Shown: positions 36,273 through 46,110, counted from the first letter of the stretch. The stretch is 64,000 nucleotides of DNA from Mesorhizobium opportunistum WSM2075 (GCF_000176035.2 NC_015675.1:5770001-5834000), one strand, 5' to 3'. Translations and numbers: made by a program. Notes: generated from the letters alone by a model not told the origin.

Positions 36273-37571
36273 TCAGGCTTGCCGCAGGAAGATCGGCCAG
36301 GCGATCAGCGCGCAGATGGCGGCCGACAGCCAGACGCCGGACCAGGACCAGAGATGCAGCAGCCCGGGAATGGCCACCGGCACCAGGAAGAAGCCGACGA
36401 AAACAAATGTGTTGGCAAGGCTGAGCGCGGTTCCGACATGGCCGGCGCCGGCCAGCGTGGCAAGCTCGGTGTAGGCGACGCCATGCCAGGCCGAAACCGA
36501 GATGCCCGCGACAATCAGCACCAGGGGAAGGACAGCGATCAGGAAGGATTGGCCGCCAGGCATGGCGGGGCTGGCTAGGACCAGCACCCAGAGCACCAGG
36601 AAGGCAAGCGCGCTGAGCGCACTGCATGAGCGCAGAAACTGGCGGCGGTTGTCATGGCGGTCGGTGAAGCGGCCGCTCCAGACGCGCATGACCATGGCAC
36701 CGGTCTGCACCGCGGCGAGGCTGGCGCTGATCGCTGCCGTTCCCAGCCTGGCGAAATCGTGCAGGAACACCGAGGCGAATGTGAGCACCGCCACCTGCGG
36801 GAAGCAGAGCAGGCCAATGGCGGTGGCGATCCGCCAGACCTCGATGTTGCGCAATGGCGCCGGTCCGGCCCCAGCCGATGAAGAGATGTGGCCCGCATCC
36901 ATTGTCGGCGGCTCGTGCAGCCAGCGCCAGGCGAACAGGGCGGAGAGAGCGGACGCCGCCGCGAGCAGCCCGAACACCGCGGCAAAGCCGAACGCCAGGG
37001 CAAGCGAGGGCAGCACCAGTGCGCCGAGGCCGCCGCCAAGCGGCACGGCCGTCTGCCTTATGCTCATGGCAAAGCCGCGTTCGCTTTCCCGGAACCAGGC
37101 CATGATGGCGCGGCCGCTCGAACCGTTGACGCTGCCGCCGAGCAGTCCCGCGAAGAGCAGGCTCGCCGACAGGAGCGTGACATCGGGGATGCCAGCCCTG
37201 GTTGGCACGACGAGCATCGCCATGGCGAACAACCATGCCGCCGTCGCGCCGAGCCCGATCAGAAGCACGCGGCGATCGCCCCAGCGGTCGGTGAGCAGGC
37301 CCCATGGCAGCTCGCTGAGTGCAACGCCCAGCCCGAGAAGGCCGAGCGCCACGCCGAGTTGCGCATTGCTCAAGTGATAGCCCTGGCGAAGCACGACGGC
37401 TGTTGCAGGTATGCCGGAGAAGGTCGCCGAGAAACTGGCATTCGCGGCGACGCCGATGCCGAGAACCTTCCAGCGATGGCCAGGACCGAATACCCTCCCC
37501 GCGGGACCGGCGGCCCTGTCTTTAAGGATTTGTGCTGGCTGTTGATCGGCGCAGTCGACGATGGCGGACAT
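36273..37571 (-). CDS. MFS transporter
   Basis: A 432-residue major facilitator with 12 predicted membrane helices. The loop between helices 2 and 3 reads LPWGLLTDRWGDRRVLLIGL, the MFS A-motif (G-x3-D-R-x-G-R-R form), and FGFAAVFGLLAAASALSALF marks a later pair. The substrate is unknown. It diverges from a LysR-type gene across about 120 bp, so that regulator probably controls it. Confidence 0.85.
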   Translation of the reverse strand: MSAIVDCADQQPAQILKDRAAGPAGRVFGPGHRWKVLGIGVAANASFSATFSGIPATAVVLRQGYHLSNAQLGVALGLLGLGVALSELPWGLLTDRWGDRRVLLIGLGATAAWLFAMAMLVVPTRAGIPDVTLLSASLLFAGLLGGSVNGSSGRAIMAWFRESERGFAMSIRQTAVPLGGGLGALVLPSLALAFGFAAVFGLLAAASALSALFAWRWLHEPPTMDAGHISSSAGAGPAPLRNIEVWRIATAIGLLCFPQVAVLTFASVFLHDFARLGTAAISASLAAVQTGAMVMRVWSGRFTDRHDNRRQFLRSCSALSALAFLVLWVLVLASPAMPGGQSFLIAVLPLVLIVAGISVSAWHGVAYTELATLAGAGHVGTALSLANTFVFVGFFLVPVAIPGLLHLWSWSGVWLSAAICALIAWPIFLRQA

Positions 37572-37689
37572 GGTTCCATTCCCGTGGCGGCCAGCGCTGC
37601 CGGCCTTGACGGGTTCTATCTATCGCCATAAATCAGTCCTTAAAATCAGGAAGTTTTTGACACACGGTTCGAAAATTCGGGACAATCGC

Positions 37690-38610
37690 ATGCGACGCGT
37701 GACATTCGACCTCGACGTTCTCCGCAGTTTCGTCACCGGCATGGAGCTGGGCAGTTTCGCCAAGGCGGCCGACCGGCTTGGCCGCTCGACCTCGGCGGTC
37801 AGCGCCCAGTTGAAGAAACTGGAAGAGCAGGCGGCGACGCCGATCTTCCGCAAGTCGGGACGCGGCCTCGCCTTGACGGAGGCCGGCGAGACCATGCTCG
37901 GCTATGCGCGCCGGCTGCTCGAATTGAATGACGAAGCGGCTGCGGCTATCCACGACGTCGAACTGGAAGGCTGGGTGCGGCTCGGCCTGCAGGAGGATTT
38001 CGGCGAGGCGGTGCTGCCCGAAGTGCTCGGCCGCTTCGCCCGCGCCCACCCCAAAGTGAAGATCGAAGCCAGGATCGCACGCAGCCACGAGCTCGCCGAG
38101 AGGATCATGTCCGGCAATCTGGACATCGCGCTGGCCTGGCACAGCGGTGAGACGCTGCCTTACAGCCAGCACGTCGCCGAGGTTCAAATGCGCTGGATCG
38201 GTCCGGCAAAGCGCATCGAGACCAGCCTGCGCGACGGCGAGCCGCTGCCGCTGGTGGCGCTCGAAGCACCCTGCCTGTTGCGCACGGTGGCGACCGAAAC
38301 GCTCGACCGTGCCGGCCTGCCTTGGCGCATGGCCTTCTCCAGCCCGAGCCTTGGCGGCATCTGGGCGGCGGTCGCCGCGGGGCTGGGGCTGACGATCCGC
38401 ACCGATATCGGCCTGCCGGCCAGCGTCAGCGCGATGACGCCGGAGATCGCCGGGCTGCCGTCGCTGCCCAAGATGGCGCTGTTGCTGCATCGCAGCGATG
38501 CCGAGCCCGAGCCGGTGGCGGCCCGTCTCGGCGATATCCTGCTGGAGGCGGCGCGGCAGGCGCTGCCTAAGGGCGTGCGGGGGACTGAGGGGCTAAGGGC
38601 CGTTGCTTAG
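37690..38610 (+). CDS. LysR-family transcriptional regulator
   Basis: A 306-residue LysR regulator. The winged helix is FDLDVLRSFVTGMELGSFAK through LGRSTSAVSAQLKKLEEQAA to about residue 60. The effector domain begins VRLGLQEDFGEAVLPEVLGR near 95. The ATG at 37690 gives the normal start; the frame runs 129 bp upstream without conserved residues. It lies divergent from the MFS gene, its likely target. Confidence 0.9.
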   Translation: MRRVTFDLDVLRSFVTGMELGSFAKAADRLGRSTSAVSAQLKKLEEQAATPIFRKSGRGLALTEAGETMLGYARRLLELNDEAAAAIHDVELEGWVRLGLQEDFGEAVLPEVLGRFARAHPKVKIEARIARSHELAERIMSGNLDIALAWHSGETLPYSQHVAEVQMRWIGPAKRIETSLRDGEPLPLVALEAPCLLRTVATETLDRAGLPWRMAFSSPSLGGIWAAVAAGLGLTIRTDIGLPASVSAMTPEIAGLPSLPKMALLLHRSDAEPEPVAARLGDILLEAARQALPKGVRGTEGLRAVA

Positions 38611-38690
38611 ACGCGATGGCCATCCGGCGTCGAGTTCCCGCACACCCCCAGCGCTAAAATGAGCAAACGCGCAGCATACCTGAACGAGGC

Positions 38691-40121
38691 TCAGCCGCGT
38701 TTCTTGGCCCGGCCGGCGAATGGATTGTCCGAGGTGCGCAGCGCGATGCGGATCGGCACGCCCGGCATGTCGAAGGCTTCGCGCAGGCTGTTGGAGAGAT
38801 AGCGGACGTAGGATTGCGGCATCGCGTCCGGCCGCGAACACTGGACCACGAAGCCCGGCGGACGTGTCTTGGCCTGGGTGACATATTTGACCTTCAGCCG
38901 GCGTCCGGCGACGGCAGGCGGCGGATGATGCGCCAGAATGGCTTCGAGCCAACGGTTGAGCTTGCCGGTCGAAACACGGCTGTTCCACACCTTGTGCGTC
39001 TTCAGCACCGCATCCATCAGCTTGTCGAGGCCGCGCCCGGTCTCGGCCGAGACCGGCACGGCCTGGATGCCGCGCGCCTGCGGCAACAGCCGTTCGGTCT
39101 TCTCGCGCAGTTCCGCCAGGAGCTCCTGGGGATGATCGATCAGGTCCCATTTGTTGAAGGCGATCACCGGCGCTCTGCCCTCGCGGATGATCAGGTCGGC
39201 GATCTGCAGATCCTGCTTCTCGAAGGGAATGGTGGCGTCGAGCACGATGATGACGATCTCGGCGAAACGGATGGCGCGCAAGCCGTCCTGCACCGACATC
39301 ACTTCCAGCTTCTCGTGAATCCTGGCCTTGCGGCGCATGCCGGCCGTGTCGAACAGCTTTATCCGGCGTCCGCGCCAATCCCAGTCGACCGAGATCGAAT
39401 CACGGGTGATGCCGGCTTCCGGTCCGGTCAAAAGCCGCTCCTCGCCGATCAGCGCGTTGATCAGCGTCGACTTGCCGGCGTTCGGACGGCCGACGACGGC
39501 GATGCGCATCGGCTTGGTGTCGTCATAGGCAGGCTCGGCGTCCGGATCGGCGATGTCCTCGCCGATCAGCACCTCGCCGGTAGCGATCTCCTGGTCGTCT
39601 TCCTCGTCCTCGCCGAAAGCGCGCGCCTCGCCAAGTGCCGCGATCACCGCATCGCGCAGATCGGGCATGCCCTGGCCGTGTTCGGCCGAAACCGGGATCG
39701 GCTCGCCGAGACCCAGTTCCCAGGCCTCCAGCATGCCGCCCTGCGCACCCTTGGCCTCGGCCTTGTTGGCGACCAGCACGACCGGCTTGCCGGATTTTCG
39801 CACGATCTCGGCAAAAGTCCTGTCGTCGGGCAACAGGCCGGATTTGGCATCGATGGTGAAGAAGATCAGGTCGGCTTCGTGGATGGCGATCTCGGTCTGA
39901 GCGCGCATGCGGCCCGGCAATGTCGAGGCAGCCGCGTCCTCGAAGCCGGCGGTATCGATGACGTCGAAATGTAGGTCGTAGAGCTTGGCGGCATGGACGC
40001 GACGGTCACGGGTGACGCCCGGCGTGTCGTCGACAAGCGCCAGCTTCCTTCCCACCAGCCGATTGAAAAGGGTCGATTTGCCGACGTTAGGTCTGCCGAT
40101 GATGGCGACTTTGAAGGTCAT
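38691..40121 (-). CDS. der: ribosome biogenesis GTPase Der (EngA)
   Basis: A 476-residue essential GTPase for 50S subunit assembly with two tandem G domains. The first P-loop is [18 protein letters not shown] near residue 8 and the second [18 protein letters not shown] near 210. The C-terminal KH-like domain ([20 protein letters not shown]) is complete. Two switch motifs (DTPG and DTAG) are present. It lies downstream of the YfgM-like gene on the same strand, separated by the 49-bp repeat. Confidence 0.97.
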   Translation of the reverse strand: MTFKVAIIGRPNVGKSTLFNRLVGRKLALVDDTPGVTRDRRVHAAKLYDLHFDVIDTAGFEDAAASTLPGRMRAQTEIAIHEADLIFFTIDAKSGLLPDDRTFAEIVRKSGKPVVLVANKAEAKGAQGGMLEAWELGLGEPIPVSAEHGQGMPDLRDAVIAALGEARAFGEDEEDDQEIATGEVLIGEDIADPDAEPAYDDTKPMRIAVVGRPNAGKSTLINALIGEERLLTGPEAGITRDSISVDWDWRGRRIKLFDTAGMRRKARIHEKLEVMSVQDGLRAIRFAEIVIIVLDATIPFEKQDLQIADLIIREGRAPVIAFNKWDLIDHPQELLAELREKTERLLPQARGIQAVPVSAETGRGLDKLMDAVLKTHKVWNSRVSTGKLNRWLEAILAHHPPPAVAGRRLKVKYVTQAKTRPPGFVVQCSRPDAMPQSYVRYLSNSLREAFDMPGVPIRIALRTSDNPFAGRAKKRG

Positions 40122-40135
40122 ACGGTCCTACAATG

Positions 40136-40184
40136 ATGCATGTCGTTGTCCCAAAACCGCTGCACACTTTTGGGCGACATGCAT
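40136..40184. repeat. 49-bp palindromic repeat, copy 2
   Basis: Perfect 10-bp terminal inverted repeats ATGCATGTCG and CGACATGCAT enclose CCCAAAA and TTTTGGG arms. The same element occurs at 26497-26544. Here it lies exactly in the gap between the YfgM-like gene and der. Confidence 0.8.
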
Positions 40185-40850
40185 TTACGACGCATTGCCC
40201 GAACCACGGATCAGCTCGGACATCAGCGTTGCCCGCTCGCGGGTGTTGCGCGGAGCGCCGTCATCGGAGGCGATCTGGTCGAACAACTTCAGAGCGTCCT
40301 GCGTCTTGCCTTCCTTCCAGGCGGCAAGGCCGAGCGCCTCGCGCGCCGTGTGGCGCAGCGTGTTGGTGTCCGAGGTCAGCGCCTCGACGCGGCTGGACAC
40401 GTCGGCGAAGGAGCCGTGGTCGACGAGCAGGAGCGCCGCCCTGAGCCGCGCCATGTCGCGAATGCCCTGGGGAATGGCGGTGTCGGCGGCGACCTCGTCG
40501 AAGTCCTTGACGGCGGCATCGACGTCGCCCTTGCTTGCCTTGACTGTCGCGGCGCGCATGCGGGCGAGCAGCGGATAGGCGCCGTAGCCGTCCTTCTCCA
40601 ATTGATCGAGCGCGGCCAGCGCCTCGTCGTTCTTGCCGTCATTGGCAAGCTTGAGCGCCTGCGAGAAGGCGTCGCCGGAGCGGTTGGCGCGCGTCTCGTC
40701 CCAGTAGCGATAGCCGACGAATGCGGCGGTGCCGAGCACCACGAGGATCGCAGCGACGAGCAACGCCGGGCCGAAACGGTCCCACAGCTTCTGCGCCTGG
40801 TCGCGGCGCATCTCGTCGTTGACTTCACGGATAAAACTGTCGTCGGACAT
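40185..40850 (-). CDS. YfgM-like membrane protein with TPR-type domain
   Basis: A 221-residue protein with a cytoplasmic N-terminus (REVNDEMRRDQAQKLWDRFG), one membrane segment (PALLVAAILVVLGTAAFVGY) and a periplasmic helical repeat domain. This is the layout of YfgM, the ancillary SecYEG/PpiD partner. Its place just upstream of der matches the conserved neighbourhood of YfgM in many bacteria. I start at the ATG at 40850; a TTG one codon upstream is less likely. Confidence 0.8.
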   Translation of the reverse strand: MSDDSFIREVNDEMRRDQAQKLWDRFGPALLVAAILVVLGTAAFVGYRYWDETRANRSGDAFSQALKLANDGKNDEALAALDQLEKDGYGAYPLLARMRAATVKASKGDVDAAVKDFDEVAADTAIPQGIRDMARLRAALLLVDHGSFADVSSRVEALTSDTNTLRHTAREALGLAAWKEGKTQDALKLFDQIASDDGAPRNTRERATLMSELIRGSGNAS

Positions 40851-40960
40851 CAATCAAACCATTCCTGCCCCGGGGTCGGGGCGGTTCACGAGCCCCGCGT
40901 TTTAGCGAAATTTTGTCGGCATGGAAGGGGTTCAGCCGGAAAATCGCCTATTCCCCCCGG

Positions 40961-41034
40961 AGCAAACCGATGTTTGCCTGGGGCAAACGGATGTTTACCC
41001 CGGCAAAGCGACGTTTGCCCTGGGGGCAAACCGG
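40961..41034. repeat. 20-bp tandem repeats with internal dyads
   Basis: Three 20-bp units follow each other (AGCAAACCGATGTTTGCCTG, GGGCAAACGGATGTTTACCC, CGGCAAAGCGACGTTTGCCC) and a fourth half-unit GGGGGCAAACCGG trails. Each unit has an internal dyad GCAAAC / GTTTGC. They lie 70-145 bp upstream of the polysaccharide deacetylase gene in the gap to the divergent YfgM-like gene. The spacing of two helical turns suggests a multi-site operator. Confidence 0.75.
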
Positions 41035-41105
41035 CGAAAAGCCCAATCGCATCCGCGCCACATTTAGGCGATAGCCGGCTTGCTGACCCGCCCGGATCCC
41101 TGCCC

Positions 41106-42113
41106 ATGTATCGCTCGTCCCGTATTGTTGCGTTCTCGCTTGCCTTGCTCGCCCCTGCCGGCGTCGCTTTGGCCGATCCGCCCGCGCCGCCGACGCCGGC
41201 AAAGCCGAAGCAGGTCGTCATCATCTCCTTCGACAGCGCCCGCGACATCTCGCAGTGGAAGCGCAGCCGGGCACTGGCACAGCGCACCGGCGCGCATTTC
41301 ACCTATTTTCTCTCCTGCGTCTTCCTGCTGTCGCCGGAGACACGCAAGGAATACACCGCGCCGGGCAAGACACCGGGCAAATCCAACATCGGCTTTGCCG
41401 CTTCGAAACAGGAAGTGGCCGAGCGGCTCGAACAGATCGGCCTCGCCGCGCATGAGGGCCACGACATCGCCAGCCACGCTTGCGGCCATTTCGACGGCAA
41501 GGATTGGAGCAAAGCCGACTGGCTGAAGGAGTTCGGCTCGTTCGAGCACATTCTCGAGAACGCCTATGCGATCAACGGCATCACGCCCGAGCCCACGGGC
41601 TGGCGCGAGTTCGCGCGGCATGCGGCTGCCGGTTTCCGCGCGCCCTATCTGTCGACGAGCAAGGCGCTCTACGAGGCACTTCCCGCCGCCCGCTACCAGT
41701 TCGACGCCAGCGGCGTCTCGCAAGGCCCTGCCCTGCCGACGGCCAGCAACGGCATCATGCATTTTTCACTGCCGCAGATTCCGGAGGGACCGAAATCACG
41801 GCCGGTGATCGCCATGGATTACAATCTTTATGTCAGGCATTCTGGCGGCTTCGAGCGGCCAAGCAAGGCGGACGAGTTCGCCAACCGGACCTACGAAGCC
41901 TTTCGCGCCGCCTTCGATGCGCAATACCAGGGCAAGCGCATTCCGCTCGAACTCGGCTTCCACTTTACGCTGATGAATGAGGGCGCCTACTGGAACGCGC
42001 TGGAGCGCTTTGCCGGCGAGGTCTGCGTCAAAGCGGATGTCGAGTGCATCAGCTTTCGCGGCTATGTTTCGCGGCAACGCGACGGCGAGAGACAGGCGTC
42101 GGTTGGCGGCTGA
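41106..42113 (+). CDS. exported polysaccharide deacetylase-like protein
   Basis: A 335-residue protein with a signal peptide (SRIVAFSLALLAPAGVALA) and a NodB-homology fold. The first strand is QVVIISFDSARDISQWKRSR, where the usual FDDG is replaced by FDSARD. The metal histidines fit DIASHACGHFDGKDW near residue 124 and HFTLMN near 290. The substitution raises the question of activity. The ATG at 41106 starts the signal sequence; the same frame is open for nearly 1 kb upstream but antisense to the YfgM-like gene. Tandem 20-bp repeats lie in its promoter region. Confidence 0.75.
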   Translation: MYRSSRIVAFSLALLAPAGVALADPPAPPTPAKPKQVVIISFDSARDISQWKRSRALAQRTGAHFTYFLSCVFLLSPETRKEYTAPGKTPGKSNIGFAASKQEVAERLEQIGLAAHEGHDIASHACGHFDGKDWSKADWLKEFGSFEHILENAYAINGITPEPTGWREFARHAAAGFRAPYLSTSKALYEALPAARYQFDASGVSQGPALPTASNGIMHFSLPQIPEGPKSRPVIAMDYNLYVRHSGGFERPSKADEFANRTYEAFRAAFDAQYQGKRIPLELGFHFTLMNEGAYWNALERFAGEVCVKADVECISFRGYVSRQRDGERQASVGG

Positions 42114-42137
42114 GCCGCCAACCCGTTCGCCGAAATA

Positions 42138-43400
42138 TCAGGCTGGATCACCTCCGTAGCCTTGACGCTCCATGAAGCGTCTGTCGATGGCCGGCAGCGG
42201 CTCACCGTGAATCCTCGCCTCAAAGGCGCGTAGACGCTTGTAGATTGAAAGTAGCTCAACGATCGTTGGCCAGGAATTTACCAGATACTGAAACGACGAT
42301 CGAACTTGTTCAAAAGAATTTAGAATCTGATTCAGAGCACCGAGCTTGATCTTTCCGGCAACCATCGTCGGAACAAGAACGATATATGGAAAAATGTTAT
42401 CGATCTGGAGGTAAAATATCCTCGCTACGTTGAAATAGACGTAGTGAAAATATAAGCGGAAATAATTTTTCCGGACATTACTAAATAGCTCCGCTACGGT
42501 AGGAGGCTGCGCGCGATTAGTGTCATCCTCACCATAGACTAGTTCCTTGCGGTAGGCGGCTTCGACCCGCTGATTACGAAACTCCAACCCGGGAAGCTTG
42601 ATACCAACAAGCGCCAAGAACGTCGTTCCGAAGAGCGACCATAGAATTGCTACAACGACTAGTGAGTATGGCACGGCACCGACGATGGGCAACTCTGTTA
42701 CGTCTCGAGAGAGATGCAGCAGCACAGGCAGAAACGCTATCAGTGTCATGACCGACCCGACCAAGCTTACGCCGAGATCTTCCATCGTGGTGGAGAAACG
42801 CATGGTATCTTCCTGCACGCGTTGCGACGCACCTTCGATCGGTCTCAATTTCTCCCAATTATCCATGTAATAATCGTTCATCGCAGTGCGCCAACGAAAT
42901 ATCCAATGGCTGACGAAAAACCTGTTAAGCACCCCGATAAAAACTGCTAGAAGTGCAATCCACATTATTGTCAATAACTGTCCGTAGAAATCCCACGGCG
43001 TTGTCGAAAATGGAGTACCCAATGCCTTCTGAATAAGATCATAGAATGGACCGTACCAGTCATTGAAAGCCACACTTACCTGAACTTGATAGTATATGAC
43101 AAAAAGTATTAATGACGACCCGAGAATTGACCAATTCTGCCAAGGATGCGGCCGATACAAGGCCCAAAATATATAAAAAGTAAAGACAACAGCAGAAAAA
43201 TACACATAGAACCACAGAAATGGCTTTGACCAAAAAAGTGCAACACCAACAATCTTATCGGTGCCATCACCCAACGGCGGTAATCCAAAAACGGCACCTA
43301 ACTGTTCGCCCCCAAAAAACCAGAATAGAACGGCCGCAAGGCTCCAGACGGCGGCCGAAGTGAAGAACAGCTTCGGCTGCGGGAAGAAAGATACGAACAC
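42138..43400 (-). CDS. bacA: BacA/SbmA-family peptide importer, AT-rich
   Basis: A 420-residue inner-membrane protein matching BacA/SbmA throughout: [20 protein letters not shown], then [45 protein letters not shown] and [20 protein letters not shown]. These proteins import antimicrobial peptides (bleomycin, microcins, legume NCR peptides), driven by the proton gradient. The coding sequence is visibly AT-richer than the flanks, with many A/T third positions, which suggests acquisition from another lineage. Whether it is the only bacA of the genome cannot be seen here. Confidence 0.9.
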   Translation of the reverse strand: MFVSFFPQPKLFFTSAAVWSLAAVLFWFFGGEQLGAVFGLPPLGDGTDKIVGVALFWSKPFLWFYVYFSAVVFTFYIFWALYRPHPWQNWSILGSSLILFVIYYQVQVSVAFNDWYGPFYDLIQKALGTPFSTTPWDFYGQLLTIMWIALLAVFIGVLNRFFVSHWIFRWRTAMNDYYMDNWEKLRPIEGASQRVQEDTMRFSTTMEDLGVSLVGSVMTLIAFLPVLLHLSRDVTELPIVGAVPYSLVVVAILWSLFGTTFLALVGIKLPGLEFRNQRVEAAYRKELVYGEDDTNRAQPPTVAELFSNVRKNYFRLYFHYVYFNVARIFYLQIDNIFPYIVLVPTMVAGKIKLGALNQILNSFEQVRSSFQYLVNSWPTIVELLSIYKRLRAFEARIHGEPLPAIDRRFMERQGYGGDPA

Positions 43401-43514
43401 TGTGGCGAATTCCTCGATCTATGCGCAAATCAGCGGGTTTGAGCGGGCATAAGGTCACACATTAGGGGGAAAGAAAATGCCTGCCCGATGCCCGGCGCAG
43501 AGCAAGACCACAAA

Positions 43515-44675
43515 TCATGGCGATTTTGGCGCAGCCGACCATGTGACGGCGCCGGAGACCAGCAGCATGGCCGCGGCAACGATCGAAGCGAGGAAGAAAT
43601 TACCCGATGCCTGGGCCAGCAACCCGGCGGCGATCGGACCGATGATCTGGCCGAGACCGAAGGATGCCGTCATCAAGGCAAAGACACGCCGGGGCGCCCT
43701 CGGCGCCTGCTGGCGCGCGGCCTGCAGACCAAACGCCGTGATGGCGATGAAGGTGCCACCGAGCAGCAGACCGCCAAGCAGCGGTCCGGAATATCCGCCA
43801 AGTGCCACGCTGGCGATGACGCCTATCACTTCGATGAAGCATGCCAGCGCATAGGCGGCGTGAAGCCCGGTCCAGGCCGCGATCTTCTGCCAGAACCAGA
43901 TCGAGGGAAAGCCGGCAAGGCCAGCGACCATCCACACCATGGCCTCGAAAACACGGCTGCCGCCGCCTTGCCGGACGATGGCGACCAGGAATGTCGCGGT
44001 CACCACATAGCCAAACCCGAACAGGCCGTAGGCGACTATGATCTTCATCAGCGATCGGTCTTTCGGCAGCGCCGGCTCGCGTGCGGCCTCGCCATCGGCG
44101 AGCGGGCCTTCGTCCGCCAACAGCGCGACGACCACGAAACCGCAGGCCGAAATTGCCGCCGACCACAACCAGCCAGCCGCCCAGCCGGCATGTTCGGCGA
44201 CCAGCACCGCCATCATCGCCGCCGAGATCGCGATGCCCAAGCCAACGCCGCCAAAATGCCACGCCTGCAGATCGCTGCGTCCCACCGCCGCGATGTGGCT
44301 GAAAACGATGCTGGCCATGAAGACCATGACGAAGGCGCTCGCCATGCCGGCCAGAAAGCGGACGGCGAGAAAGGCGGCCATGGCATCGGTCAGCCCCATC
44401 AGCGCGGCCAGAATGGTGCTGGCGCCGAGGCCGACCAGCATCAGCGGACGCTCGCGCCCATGCGCCCAACCGCCCGCCGCGGCAAGCGCGCCGAGGAGAT
44501 AACCAAGATAGTTGGCCGAGGCGATCCAGCCGGCATTGGCCGGCGACAGATGCAGTTCTTCCATCATGCCGGGCAGGATCGGCGTGTAGACGAAACGGCC
44601 GATGCCCATGGCGACGGCCATGGCGATCATGCCGGCGAAGGCGTAGCGTAGCGCTGTCGAGTTGGCTGATGTCAT
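43515..44675 (-). CDS. YbfB/YjiJ-family MFS transporter
   Basis: A 386-residue 12-helix exporter of the YbfB/YjiJ branch, recognised by the start ALRYAFAGMIAMAVAMGIGR and FVYTPILPGMMEELHLSPAN. WIASANYLGYLLGALAA and the last helices IIGPIAAGLLAQASGNFFLA follow. The ATG at 44675 fits; a frame 165 bp longer lacks conserved sequence. A small gene lies 121 bp upstream on the same strand and may be cotranscribed. The substrate is unknown. Confidence 0.85.
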   Translation of the reverse strand: MTSANSTALRYAFAGMIAMAVAMGIGRFVYTPILPGMMEELHLSPANAGWIASANYLGYLLGALAAAGGWAHGRERPLMLVGLGASTILAALMGLTDAMAAFLAVRFLAGMASAFVMVFMASIVFSHIAAVGRSDLQAWHFGGVGLGIAISAAMMAVLVAEHAGWAAGWLWSAAISACGFVVVALLADEGPLADGEAAREPALPKDRSLMKIIVAYGLFGFGYVVTATFLVAIVRQGGGSRVFEAMVWMVAGLAGFPSIWFWQKIAAWTGLHAAYALACFIEVIGVIASVALGGYSGPLLGGLLLGGTFIAITAFGLQAARQQAPRAPRRVFALMTASFGLGQIIGPIAAGLLAQASGNFFLASIVAAAMLLVSGAVTWSAAPKSP

Positions 44676-44796
44676 TGCAGCGCACAATAAATGCAGGGAT
44701 TGCTGAAACAATCCGCCATCCGTTGGGCCAGTGCGGCCGCGGAATGCCACGTCGTGGTCGACCTGTCCTGAAACCGGAACGTGCGGGCGCTTCCGC

Positions 44797-45021
44797 TCAG
44801 CAGCGCCCGCCGAAACTGGCGCGCAGTGAAGCGGTCTCATGCGCGGTCCGCCGTGCCGTCAGCCTGAACGGCACATCGCCGAGTTCGCGCTCCGACATGG
44901 TGTTCAGCACAGGATGCGAAAGCGGATCGGTCAGCCACCTCTGCGTGTCGCCCTCGCGGCCTGGTTCGTACGGCGAGGCCGCGGCGAACAAGACCTTCAG
45001 CGATGACAATATCCTTGGCAT
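44797..45021 (-). CDS. small hypothetical protein
   Basis: A 74-residue protein with the motif DPLSHPVLNTMSERELGDVP, a pattern I recall from small rhizobial proteins related to DUF1127 neighbours. A GGAG lies 8 bp before the ATG. A 9-bp hairpin GCGGGCGCT / AGCGCCCGC (44783-44810) overlaps its stop codon. It sits between the LysR gene (divergent) and the MFS gene (downstream). No function is known. Confidence 0.5.
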   Translation of the reverse strand: MPRILSSLKVLFAAASPYEPGREGDTQRWLTDPLSHPVLNTMSERELGDVPFRLTARRTAHETASLRASFGGRC

Positions 45022-45117
45022 TTTCGGCTCCGCCGGTCTGTCTCCCGTCGATAAAATCCGCCGTTTCGATATGCCTTTCAATTGAGATTTCGGCCAGATC
45101 GGTTTAGAAAATCTCAA

Positions 45118-46110
45118 ATGAGCGTGCTCAACCGCATCCACCTCAACGGCCTTCGCGCCGTCGAAACCGTCGCCCGTCTCGGATCGCTCGCAGCGGCGGC
45201 GAGCGAACTCAATGTTTCTGTCAGCGCCGTCAGCCAGCAGATAAGCCGCACCGAAAAGCAGCTCGGCCAGGCTCTATTCGAGCGCACGACGAGCGGCCTG
45301 GTGCTGACCGAATTCGGCACTGTGTTCGCGACCCGGCTCGGCGCGGGGTTTCGCGAGCTGGCCCAGGCGGTGGCGCTGGCCGATGAAGCGACACAATGCA
45401 CATTGGTGGTTTCGGTGGCGCCGGCCTTCGCGTCGAAATGGCTGCTGCCCAGGCTGTCGCGTCATTTCGACCGGCATCCCAACGTGCTGCTGCGCATCGA
45501 TGCCTCGGTACGGCTGGCCAATCTCGATCACTCCGACATCGATATCGCCATCCGGCTCGGCGACGGCAAATGGCCGGGCGGGCGGGCGGAACTGCTTTTG
45601 GCGCAGGAGGTCTTCCCGGTCTGCGCGCCTGACATCGCCCGCAAACTGAGATCGATCGAGGACCTTGCCCAGACCTGCGCCATCACTGACGAGCGGGCGA
45701 TGATCAACTGGGAAAGCTGGTTCACCGCGGCCGGCGTCCAGCCCGTCACCTTCCAGAAGGGCGCGCGCTTCACCGATCCGATGCTGTGCCTGGAATCGGC
45801 CATTGCCGGCCATGGCGTGATGCTCGGCTGGCAGTTGCTGGCTGCCGATGCGCTGGCCGACGGGCGGCTGGTGGCGCCATTCGGAATCCGCGCCCAGAGC
45901 GGGCTCGGCTACTGGCTGGTGACTTCGGCGGAGAAGACCGAGAGCCGCAAGGTCCGCGACTTCAAGGCCTGGATCAAGGAGGAGATCGCGGCGACGATGG
46001 CGCAGTTCGGATCCGTGAAGACGGGCCACTCCGGCGCGATCGCGGTGGAAAGCACGGTGGCGCCGGTCTATGTAGGAACGGATATCCAATCAAGGCAGGC
46101 AGGATCATGA
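45118..46110 (+). CDS. LysR-family transcriptional regulator (GcvA-like)
   Basis: A 330-residue LysR protein. The HTH is HLNGLRAVETVARLGSLAAA through VSVSAVSQQISRTEKQLGQA. The effector domain has VSVAPAFASKWLLPRLSRHF near 105, the GcvA-type start. Its stop overlaps the aminopeptidase start (ATGA), so the two are translated together. It probably regulates its own operon or the divergent small gene/MFS unit. Confidence 0.9.
   Translation: MSVLNRIHLNGLRAVETVARLGSLAAAASELNVSVSAVSQQISRTEKQLGQALFERTTSGLVLTEFGTVFATRLGAGFRELAQAVALADEATQCTLVVSVAPAFASKWLLPRLSRHFDRHPNVLLRIDASVRLANLDHSDIDIAIRLGDGKWPGGRAELLLAQEVFPVCAPDIARKLRSIEDLAQTCAITDERAMINWESWFTAAGVQPVTFQKGARFTDPMLCLESAIAGHGVMLGWQLLAADALADGRLVAPFGIRAQSGLGYWLVTSAEKTESRKVRDFKAWIKEEIAATMAQFGSVKTGHSGAIAVESTVAPVYVGTDIQSRQAGS

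Noticed and set aside
40961-41034. CRISPR array
   Set aside because: Units of 20 bp abut with no spacers, and there are no cas genes. It is a tandem repeat.
40140-41105. Upstream extension of the polysaccharide deacetylase frame
   Set aside because: The extension is antisense to the YfgM-like gene and runs through the 20-bp repeats. The signal peptide at 41106 marks the real start.
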